A stretch of DNA of 19,316 bases from Acidobacteriaceae bacterium (lineage in GTDB: Bacteria; Acidobacteriota; Terriglobia; Terriglobales; Acidobacteriaceae), in contig JAUTWY010000268.1 in NCBI GenBank assembly GCA_030838305.1, positions 1 through 19,316 of the forward strand, given 5' to 3'. The notes beneath the pieces were generated by a model that did not search any database, was not told the DNA's origin, and saw only the letters and a program-made list of their open reading frames with translations. Of this stretch, positions 13,069 through 19,316 are shown piece by piece (within the stretch, counting starts at the first letter, position 1; every line of letters starts with the position of its first letter). The position numbers and the translations under genes were made by a program.

Positions 13069-14994
13069 ATGTCAAGCTTTTCCCGATTCGGCCTATTGAT
13101 GGCGGTCGCCACAACCGCTTTGCTCGCAGGCTGCAAACACGGTCAGCAAGACACGTCTCGGCCAGGCGAACAGACGAAGCCTCCGAGTGGATCCACACTC
13201 GGTATAGCTGGGCGGATGCTTGACGGAGCCGATCAAGCAACGATCCGCACCTATCTGCAGACCGTGCAAGACGTCAAACCGAAGAAATTTTCCGTTCAGT
13301 GGAGTCCCGACACGGTGCCAGTGACCCGTGATGAGGCGCTCCGATCGTTGCAGAGCATCGACGAGGATGGCAGCTTGTACACCTTTGCCTCATCCGAGCC
13401 TGTCGTCGGGCGGCTAGCGCCTGGCCGCATCCTGTGGATCTGGGACGTTGCGATACGCCGTATCGACAGCGTTGCCAATCTGGGCGATGTGACTATCGTG
13501 CGCACCAAGCCCGTGGCATTGACCCAGGCACTGCCTGAGGCGGACATCGAATTTGAAACCGCGCCTAATTTTGCTGATGCCTACGGCGGACTTCGGCCGC
13601 ATTCTCCAAAACAGCCGCCTCCCCAGAAGAGTTCGGAGTTCATCCGTCGGCCCAGTTTTCGATTGGCGGCTCTGAACACAGACGAGCCAGAGCAGCCAAA
13701 GCCAGGAGACCAGCCGGGGGACCAGAAAAATCCTGCTCCTTCCGACGAAGATGATAACGACTACGGACTGGTGGCCGCGACGCAGGACGGGTACAACGGT
13801 CGCGTCGGAGGCTTCGAGTACTCCATGGAATACAAGGTCTCCCCGAATCGTCTCAGCTATGAGTTCGAAGCCCGCAAGGAGGAAGAGAAAGGCGGTTCAG
13901 GGGAGAACAACGAAATTCATCGAGACCAGCGCGACGAGTACTTCGAATTAGTGAAGGAGCAAAGGGAAGCTCTGCATGAGGAGCGTATCCTCGCTGCCCG
14001 GATTGCCGATCTAGATCAGCAGCTGAATGCCGCACAAAACAAGGCTGTGGCCGCAGCAGGCAAAAGCGACGCAAGTTTCAACGCGATAATAATCCAGCTT
14101 AAAGGCGACAAAATCGCAGCATACAAGGAATACAACAAGTATAAGGACGAGGCCGCCGCGGACGAAGCCAAGATGAAGAAGCTGGCGGCGGCGGGCGCGC
14201 TGGCCAAGAAGGTCTTCTACATCATTTCGGACAACCTCGATGTGCGCTTCCGCAGCAAGGTTGACCTCGACCGCAGTGCTTTCAGTGGAAGTATCCATAC
14301 TGCGGGCGGCTCCCTCACGCAGTTCGCCGCGCACTTCAAAGATATGAAGGGGAATGTTGAACTGGAGTTCGTCGGGCGGCTAGGTCAAGGTGGCAACGGC
14401 GCGGTTAGCGTTCCCGTTGTGAACGTCCCGGTGGTGATGAACATCCCCGTACCTGTTGAGGGCATTCCGCTGGTTGTTCAATTTGCGACGAATTTCATGG
14501 TCAAGCTGTTCCTTGCTGGTAATCACGCAACTCAGCACTTCACTATCCACTTTCAGTTCAACGGCGGTGCCGGCCTGGACTCCACATCGAACGGTACGAA
14601 TACCGAAGGCAATCTTTCCAGTTCGAAACCCGAAGTCGGGGAGAAGACGGCAATGAGCCCCGGGACATCGGGTCTGGTGCTCGCGGTCCAACTACCGCGT
14701 TTCGGCCTGGGCGTGGGCTTTCTCGGTTCCCACGCTATGGCTTATATGGATCTTGTCCATGTACTGACCATGACCAACAGCGCTTCCGTCGCTGCCCTAA
14801 ACCCGCAATGCCACCGTTACACGTTTGACACCATCGGCAGCGTCGGCGTGGATGTCTCAGTCGTGCCAATCCCGTTCCCGCTCGTCCAGACCGCGGCAAG
14901 TAAGGCCCTGAGTCAAAGGAAAGAGGTTTGGCGCGCCCCACAATGGAAATTTATCGAACCGGACATCGCGATGTGCCGGCTCGGCGGCGACTGA
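13069..14994 (+). CDS. Lipoprotein with coiled coil and beta-rich C-terminal half
   Basis: 641 residues from the ATG at 13069, preferred over an in-frame start at 12976 because AAGGAGC precedes it and a clean lipoprotein signal then starts the protein: SRFGLLMAVATTALLAGC with a canonical LAGC lipobox, Cys22. Residues 45-165 contain a PGRILWIWDVAIRRIDSV ... VALTQALPEADIEFE segment that I do not assign to a named family. About 180-230 is Pro/Glu/Asp-rich and disordered-looking. About 290-380 is a charged, Ala-rich coiled coil (ELVKEQREALHEERILAARI, then IADLDQQLNAAQ). About 385-641 is beta-rich, with the Val/Pro-rich run VPVVNVPVVMNIPVPVEGIP (about 448-467). Ends with a Cys-containing segment. 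It is probably membrane-anchored by lipid with a long stalk. A 143 bp gap separates it from protein D. Function is unknown. Confidence 0.85.
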   Translation: MSSFSRFGLLMAVATTALLAGCKHGQQDTSRPGEQTKPPSGSTLGIAGRMLDGADQATIRTYLQTVQDVKPKKFSVQWSPDTVPVTRDEALRSLQSIDEDGSLYTFASSEPVVGRLAPGRILWIWDVAIRRIDSVANLGDVTIVRTKPVALTQALPEADIEFETAPNFADAYGGLRPHSPKQPPPQKSSEFIRRPSFRLAALNTDEPEQPKPGDQPGDQKNPAPSDEDDNDYGLVAATQDGYNGRVGGFEYSMEYKVSPNRLSYEFEARKEEEKGGSGENNEIHRDQRDEYFELVKEQREALHEERILAARIADLDQQLNAAQNKAVAAAGKSDASFNAIIIQLKGDKIAAYKEYNKYKDEAAADEAKMKKLAAAGALAKKVFYIISDNLDVRFRSKVDLDRSAFSGSIHTAGGSLTQFAAHFKDMKGNVELEFVGRLGQGGNGAVSVPVVNVPVVMNIPVPVEGIPLVVQFATNFMVKLFLAGNHATQHFTIHFQFNGGAGLDSTSNGTNTEGNLSSSKPEVGEKTAMSPGTSGLVLAVQLPRFGLGVGFLGSHAMAYMDLVHVLTMTNSASVAALNPQCHRYTFDTIGSVGVDVSVVPIPFPLVQTAASKALSQRKEVWRAPQWKFIEPDIAMCRLGGD

Positions 14995-15072
14995 CGGTTG
15001 CACAACCTGACATCGACGGGTGTGGCAGCGAGCATGTGGAGGTAGGACACACCAATCAAGAAGGAGACTCAA

Positions 15073-15564
15073 ATGGGATTCTGTACGAAATGTGGTGCGA
15101 CGTTGACGGAAGGATCGGACTATTGCGGAAGTTGCGGTAGCCAAGTTGCGCCTGGAATTCAAGCTGCGGCATCGGGCCCACAAGTTGTGACGACAAGTCC
15201 ATCGGTGAACAGTACTGGCCTCACGTCCAATATTGCCGGTGCGCTCGCATACGTTCTCGGCCTTATCACCGGGATCGTATTTCTTGTACTTGAGCCTTAC
15301 AAGCGCGATCGCTTCGTACGCTTCCACGCCATGCAATCCGTTCTGTTCTGCGTGGCGCCTTTTGTCTTCAGCATCGCGTGGGGCATCGTCGTGAGAATCA
15401 TGATCAGCATCAGCGGATGGACTGCGGTAGTCCTGACCCCGATCGGTCTGGTGATTTCGTTAGCTTTTTTCTTATTTTGGCTTTTCCTGATGTATCAGGC
15501 GTACAGCCAGCGCGAGTACCGCATTCCGTTCATCGGTGCGATTGCAGCCAAGCAGGCGGGTTAG
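15073..15564 (+). CDS. Zinc-ribbon multi-pass membrane protein (DUF4870/Tic20-like)
   Basis: 163 residues with AGAAGGAGA before the ATG. Residues 1-25 are a zinc ribbon with Cys4, Cys7, Cys18 and Cys21 (FCTKCG ... YCGSCG). After a Ser/Thr linker come three hydrophobic segments: about 56-76 (IAGALAYVLGLITGIVFLVL), about 95-115 (VLFCVAPFVFSIAWGIVV) and about 122-150 (VVLTPIGLVISLAFFLFWLFLMYQAY). The loop YKRDRFVRFHAMQS between the first two and the closing YREIPF-like segment (REYRIPFIGAIA) are typical of DUF4870/Tic20-type small membrane proteins, often fused to an N-terminal zinc ribbon. Molecular role unknown. It lies between two lipoprotein genes, 27 bp before the next gene, so co-expression is likely. 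Confidence 0.85.
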   Translation: MGFCTKCGATLTEGSDYCGSCGSQVAPGIQAAASGPQVVTTSPSVNSTGLTSNIAGALAYVLGLITGIVFLVLEPYKRDRFVRFHAMQSVLFCVAPFVFSIAWGIVVRIMISISGWTAVVLTPIGLVISLAFFLFWLFLMYQAYSQREYRIPFIGAIAAKQAG

Positions 15565-15591
15565 CGAACCATCGCACAGGAGCATGCAGCT

Positions 15592-16326
15592 ATGGAACAA
15601 CTGAAAAAACATCCGGCAGTCAGGCGCGTTTCTGTCGTGATCGCCGCGGCGGCGATTGCCGTCGCTCTGGTATCGGCGTTGGGGTGTACATCCAAACCAG
15701 GCTCCAAATCGCCGGAGGAGAAAACGACCGAGCAGGGACCGTCAGCCAAAACTGGAAACCATTCTGTGGCTGCGCAGTCCGAAGCAGACCCAGGGATTAA
15801 CCTCAACTGCATTTACGACCGCCTCAAAGATCCGCCGGAGTCTTTCCACTATGTTTATAAGAAGAACGACGCCGACGGCTCGAACGTCGACCAGGAAGCC
15901 GACGTTACGCCTCAAGCCATCGACGGTTTTAGACTTCAGCCGGATGGCTCACAGCAGCCGATTCATGCACAGCGTTCTGACCAGCAGAGTTGGCAAGCGG
16001 CGCTCGCCGGTTTGACCGGCATTTCCGGCATGTCGGGCACGGTCAGCACAATCAATCACAACTCCGCAATGCAACGCGAATCGGACGGCGGTCAGGTGAA
16101 TGGCTATCAGACGATTCACTACTCCATTGACACGGCGCGATGGGACGCGACGACGCGGCAGATGCTTGGTGGCTTTGCTTTGGGTACGGGCGGGTCTGAG
16201 AAAGGCGACGCATGGGTGACGACAAACGGTTGCCCGGTGAAACTCATTCTGGATGACGAGATGCACAACAAAGATGGCAGCCTCCTCGACAAGGTGCATT
16301 ACGAAGAAGGAATGGTCAAGAAATGA
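15592..16326 (+). CDS. Lipoprotein, paralogue 1 of a flanking pair
   Basis: 244 residues; CAGGAGC precedes the ATG. The N-terminus is basic (KKHPAVRR), then a hydrophobic segment ends SALGC, giving a lipobox with Cys32 that is acceptable but atypical (Ala at -3). A Ser/Lys/Glu linker leads to the conserved part from about residue 65: INLNCIYDRLKDPPESFHY, EADVTPQAIDG, VNGYQTIHYSIDTARWD, and GCPVKLILDDEMHNKDGS to the terminal EEGMVKK. The gene at 18459 encodes a clear paralogue; its last 32 residues match this protein at 22 positions. Two conserved mature Cys (LNC and GCP) may form a disulfide. It resembles no named family I know. It lies immediately before the OmpA-like chimera gene. Confidence 0.85.
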   Translation: MEQLKKHPAVRRVSVVIAAAAIAVALVSALGCTSKPGSKSPEEKTTEQGPSAKTGNHSVAAQSEADPGINLNCIYDRLKDPPESFHYVYKKNDADGSNVDQEADVTPQAIDGFRLQPDGSQQPIHAQRSDQQSWQAALAGLTGISGMSGTVSTINHNSAMQRESDGGQVNGYQTIHYSIDTARWDATTRQMLGGFALGTGGSEKGDAWVTTNGCPVKLILDDEMHNKDGSLLDKVHYEEGMVKK

Positions 16327-16405
16327 CTCGAGACTCTAACTTTTTTCTGCCTCCGAGGTGCTGCCCCATCACTGAGCAGCGAGAGCCTGGCAGTGGAGAT
16401 ATGCG

Positions 16406-18319
16406 ATGGACGTGACTTGCGAGCGCTGTGGAATGTCTGTCAGCGAATCAGCTGCGTTTTGCACAAAATGCGGTATGCGGCGAAACCTGGCCCCTCGCCC
16501 TGCCCGCCCCAGTCGTTTCTGCACGAAGTGCGGCTCGCCTTTGGGAGAGGCTAAATTCTGCACGAAATGTGGCGCGCCTGCGGAGCAGCTAGCGGGTGAG
16601 GTTAGCGCTTCCGAGAAACAATCATCCGTCGTGCCGAGATCGCTGAAACCACCGTTACCGACCATACTCATCATCGCGGGCGTTGGTATTTTGCTGTTCG
16701 TGGCTGCAATCGCCGCCGGTGTGGTTTATGTGGCGCATCGCGCCAGGCAAAAAGCGGCCGAAATCGAAGCCAATGCTAGCGTTCGAAGAAAGCATGCGGC
16801 CTCAAAGGGGGCGGAAAACGCGAGCGAAGGAGGTTCTCCGAAATCGTCCTCCGCAGGCAATGCCCAATCTTCAAATGTCCCTGCAGGCAGCTCGGCCAAA
16901 CCTGACGCTCCTTATGGATGGACGCTCGAAAACGGCAAACTTGTCCCGGCGCCTTCGCCCTCCGCACCCATGGTCTCGGCGCCTGCCTCATCGCCGAACG
17001 CGCCAGCGTCGGCCACTGCAGATCAATCGCACGATTGGGCAATCCAATATGAGCGCACCGAAGGCGGCCCGGAAGCCGATCTCGTTGTGCGCACCGGAGA
17101 CATCAACAATCTGGGATTCGGATGGCCGAAGAACTACGATCCGTTTTCCGGCAAATCCACTTTTCCGCATCCGTTTCCGTGGTCGCCGAAACCAAGTTCA
17201 CCCGATGGCACCGATCGAATGCTGCTGGGTTCGGCCGTGACACTAGCGGATTTCAACGAGCACCCTTTCGCTGGCGACGGCTATACCACCAGCATTCAGC
17301 GTCCGTGTCAGGGATTGCCTGATGGTTCCGCGTGCAAAGGCCGCCTGGAATCCATGCCGCAGCCCATCGTACTCGCTGTGGGTGCTCTGCCGCCAAAGAT
17401 CGACGCGGTGCTCTTCCAGATTTTTGTCGACGATTTCCAGGCGCCATCCTTCCACTCGCATTTCCAAGTGAGCCTGAATGGCACTCGCATTCCAAGCCTG
17501 GAGCAGGTGCTGAACGCGATCGACCAGACCGGACCCATTGGCAAACTGATCACAGTCAACCTGCTGCCGGAATATTTCCCCTTGCTGCAATCCGGCACTG
17601 TGAAGCTCCTGATCGATGATCCCAGTACCCATGCGCAAGATGGGTACGCAGTCGATTTTGTTCGCATTCTCGTGAACCCGCACAGATTCCAGTACCTGGT
17701 TTCCGTCGCAGTGACGGTTAAGGATTGGGACAAGGGTACTCCCATTTCAGGTGCGACGGTAACCGCTGCGCTTCAATCCGGTGCTACTGACGCAAACGGA
17801 AACTGCCAGTTGAGCGGATTACCTGCGGGGTTGGTGGTCGCCACTGCGGTAGCACCGGGCTACGATGCCAACTCGGCAGCAGCCGACGTTGTAGCCGGAC
17901 AGAGCGGCCACGCCGAAATACAGTTGCACCATCATGAAGAAGGCACTTCTGCGCTTGAAAAAGCGATCGCGCAAACCGGAACGGCCGCTGTTTACGGAAT
18001 TCATTTCGACACTGATTCCGCGAAGCTCAAGGCGGACAGCACGCCGGCGCTCGAAGCCGTTCTTGGGCTCATTAACAACCACCCGGGATCGCGCTGGATG
18101 ATTGCCGGCCACACCGACAACCAAGGAAACAGCGTGCACAATCAGGTGCTGTCGCAGAATCGCGCCGCCTCTGTCATTACATGGCTGAAGGCGCATGGTG
18201 TGGATTCGAGTCGCCTCGCTCCCCAGGGCTTTGGCGCGACCCAGCCGGTCGCGGATAACGCCACCGCGAACGGCAGGGCGCTGAATCGTAGGGTGGAAAT
18301 TGCACCCGCGCGGAACTAG
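16406..18319 (+). CDS. Zinc-ribbon, transmembrane, OmpA-like peptidoglycan-binding chimera
   Basis: 637 residues with GGAGAT before the ATG. Two zinc ribbons come first: Cys5/8/19/22 and Cys39/42/52/55. One membrane helix spans about 84-110, so the ribbons should be cytoplasmic and the rest extracytoplasmic. A Ser/Ala/Pro/Lys-rich linker (115-210) leads to a domain containing ADLVVRTGDINNLGFGWP, DPFSGKST and GTDRMLLGS, a pattern I have seen in other OmpA-type proteins but cannot name. About 430-505 is a carboxypeptidase-regulatory-like beta domain (GTPISGATVTAA, TDANGNCQLSGLPAG). Residues 522-635 are an OmpA C-terminal domain: YGIHFDTDSAKL, GHTDNQGN with Asp571, and NGRALNRRVEI with Arg624, Arg628 and Arg629. 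Unlike outer-membrane OmpA it has no barrel; a MotB-like inner-membrane anchor reaching peptidoglycan is inferred. It is flanked by the two paralogous lipoprotein genes. Confidence 0.88.
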   Translation: MDVTCERCGMSVSESAAFCTKCGMRRNLAPRPARPSRFCTKCGSPLGEAKFCTKCGAPAEQLAGEVSASEKQSSVVPRSLKPPLPTILIIAGVGILLFVAAIAAGVVYVAHRARQKAAEIEANASVRRKHAASKGAENASEGGSPKSSSAGNAQSSNVPAGSSAKPDAPYGWTLENGKLVPAPSPSAPMVSAPASSPNAPASATADQSHDWAIQYERTEGGPEADLVVRTGDINNLGFGWPKNYDPFSGKSTFPHPFPWSPKPSSPDGTDRMLLGSAVTLADFNEHPFAGDGYTTSIQRPCQGLPDGSACKGRLESMPQPIVLAVGALPPKIDAVLFQIFVDDFQAPSFHSHFQVSLNGTRIPSLEQVLNAIDQTGPIGKLITVNLLPEYFPLLQSGTVKLLIDDPSTHAQDGYAVDFVRILVNPHRFQYLVSVAVTVKDWDKGTPISGATVTAALQSGATDANGNCQLSGLPAGLVVATAVAPGYDANSAAADVVAGQSGHAEIQLHHHEEGTSALEKAIAQTGTAAVYGIHFDTDSAKLKADSTPALEAVLGLINNHPGSRWMIAGHTDNQGNSVHNQVLSQNRAASVITWLKAHGVDSSRLAPQGFGATQPVADNATANGRALNRRVEIAPARN

Positions 18320-18458
18320 TTGGGCACTTTGCTCCGTGCTCACGTATGAAAGCAGGTGCCGTAAAGTCAACAAAGCCGTGCTTCACTCGGAATGGACGAC
18401 CCGTATGCGGTGGAAGAGGCAGTCACTCCGTAAGACCTGTTAGTCGGGAGAAACCGAA

Positions 18459-19136
18459 ATGAGAACGTGGACGTATTTCAAAGCGGTGCTGGCTCGACCA
18501 GTTGCGATCGCAGCATCCGTATGTGCTCTGCTGATAGCGCTGGGATGCAATTCTGGAGTGTCCAAAGCTGCGCAGGAAAAGCCCGACACCGCGCAAAAGA
18601 ACAGGGCGGCAACAAGTAGCACCAGTCCGGACATTGACCTCAATTGTGTGACCGACCACCTCCGGAATCCGCCGGAATCTTTCCACTACACCTTCAAAGC
18701 AGTTTCGGACAATCCTTGGGAAGAGGAAGCCGACGTCACGCCGCAGAAGATAGATGGCAGCTTCAAAAACAATTCCTTGCCCGCTCCCCAACAGTTCCAC
18801 GGTGCACCCCAGGACGTCTCGTCTAACCTGAGCGCGATCGGGCGAATGGCCAGCCTTTTTGCGATCGTGCACAACACGTCGGCCGTAGTTAACGAGGGCG
18901 CAGAAAAGGTAAATAGCTACGACAGTGTCAAATATTCCATCGACACGACCCGCGGCAGCGCCGCGGAGCGAGCACTCTATACGAGCGTTCTCGGGCCAGG
19001 GGGCTTCGAGAAAGGAACGGTTTGGGCAATCTCACAAGGATGCCCGGTAAAGCTTGTTCTGGATGAAGAACTGCACTCGAAGGATGGCGGAGTGGCAGGA
19101 AAGGCTCATTACGAAGAAGCCATGGTCAAGAAATGA
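18459..19136 (+). CDS. Lipoprotein, paralogue 2 of a flanking pair
   Basis: 225 residues with GGGAGAAA before the ATG. The signal (LARPVAIAASVCALLIALGC) ends in a lipobox with Cys30, again Ala at -3. The mature protein repeats the plan of the gene at 15592: IDLNCVTDHLRNPPESFHY, EEADVTPQKIDG, VNSYDSVKYSIDTTRG, GCPVKLVLDEELHSKDGG and a terminal EEAMVKK. The central region differs, being shorter and lacking the Gly/Ser-rich LTGISGMSG stretch. The 139 bp gap before it (18320-18458) shows no gene or convincing terminator. The pair probably arose by duplication around the OmpA-like gene. Function unknown. Confidence 0.85.
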   Translation: MRTWTYFKAVLARPVAIAASVCALLIALGCNSGVSKAAQEKPDTAQKNRAATSSTSPDIDLNCVTDHLRNPPESFHYTFKAVSDNPWEEEADVTPQKIDGSFKNNSLPAPQQFHGAPQDVSSNLSAIGRMASLFAIVHNTSAVVNEGAEKVNSYDSVKYSIDTTRGSAAERALYTSVLGPGGFEKGTVWAISQGCPVKLVLDEELHSKDGGVAGKAHYEEAMVKK

Positions 19137-19181
19137 GAGGTCAACACTTCGAGTGGTGAATCTTTCGAAAAAGGAGGAGAA

Positions 19182-19316
19182 ATGGCAGGAAACAGAGGGT
19201 ATTCCGTAAGATGGCGGTCGCTACTATTCATGGGCCTTGCGCTGGTTACCATGTGGGCGTGCACTTCCGGTTCCGCCTCCAAGGACGCCGGCGGCCGGGC
19301 GGTAGCGGCAGGCTCG
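19182..19316 (+). CDS. Lipoprotein, 5' end only, cut by the window edge
   Basis: 45 codons remain open to the right edge. AAAGGAGGAG lies just upstream of the ATG at 19182, 45 bp after the preceding stop, so it continues the cluster. The start reads MAGNRGYSVRWRSLLF, then a hydrophobic segment and MWACTSGS, giving a lipobox Cys at residue 27. It is followed by Ser/Gly/Ala-rich mature sequence. Too little remains to say whether it belongs to the same paralogous family as the two complete lipoproteins. Confidence 0.75.
   Translation, partial: MAGNRGYSVRWRSLLFMGLALVTMWACTSGSASKDAGGRAVAAGS

Noticed and set aside
15014..15056. Inverted repeat GGTGTG ... CACACC and a nearby GGTTG/CAACC in the gap before the zinc-ribbon gene
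   Set aside because: Arms of only five or six bases, a long loop and no T-run, so neither a terminator nor a riboswitch is supported.
16342..16352. T-run after the first lipoprotein gene, considered as a terminator
   Set aside because: No stable GC-rich stem precedes the run of Ts.
18320..18345. GGGCAC ... GTGCTC hairpin after the OmpA-like gene
   Set aside because: A six-pair stem with one G-U pair and no following T-tract; not convincing as a terminator.
1..19316. Mobile element, phage, toxin-antitoxin or CRISPR content
   Set aside because: No transposase, integrase, terminal inverted repeats, regularly spaced repeats or recognised toxin/antitoxin pair was seen on either strand.

Overview
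The window looks like chromosomal DNA from a member of the Acidobacteriota (Terriglobia-like). This rests on gene content, not on any search. It combines a large OmpR/CadC-type winged-helix regulator fused to a TolB-like region and TPRs, a DUF3617-type exported protein, short zinc-ribbon membrane proteins, and large secreted proteins with low-complexity Pro/Ser/Thr/Ala linkers. No tRNA, rRNA, CRISPR array, transposase or phage gene was seen.

Layout. On the minus strand, 1-1072 holds two adjacent genes: a DUF3617-like exported protein (GTG start) and, after it, an unrecognised single-pass membrane protein (TTG start) that runs off the left edge. A divergent promoter region of 293 bp follows. 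The plus-strand regulator gene at 1366-4236 comes next, with a recognisable extended -10 promoter that fixes its start. A 248 bp gap with a plausible promoter then leads into a long co-oriented run of ten genes, 4485 to the right edge, separated by only 26-143 bp and mostly with clear ribosome binding sites.

The ten-gene run is nearly all envelope or exported protein. It has (1) a small secreted beta-sandwich-like protein; (2-4) three large secreted paralogues sharing an IPT-like domain and a C-terminal domain ending in a GP...PW..G motif; two of them also carry a 57-residue 'TNADVI' domain and repeated LNPQP(F/L)PP motifs; (5) a smaller secreted protein with a third copy of the TNADVI domain; (6) a lipoprotein with a coiled coil and a beta-rich C-terminal half; (7) a zinc-ribbon plus multi-pass (DUF4870/Tic20-like) membrane protein; (8) a lipoprotein; (9) a zinc-ribbon/TM/OmpA-like peptidoglycan-binding chimera; (10) a paralogue of (8); and, at the right edge, the beginning of one more lipoprotein.

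Interpretation (inference). The shared domains, tight packing and common orientation suggest one functional unit that builds or anchors an extracytoplasmic structure. Secreted mosaic proteins would be the exported parts, lipoproteins and the OmpA-like protein the anchors, and the adjacent CadC-like TPR regulator a candidate controller. I cannot assign a known system to it. Its function is unknown.
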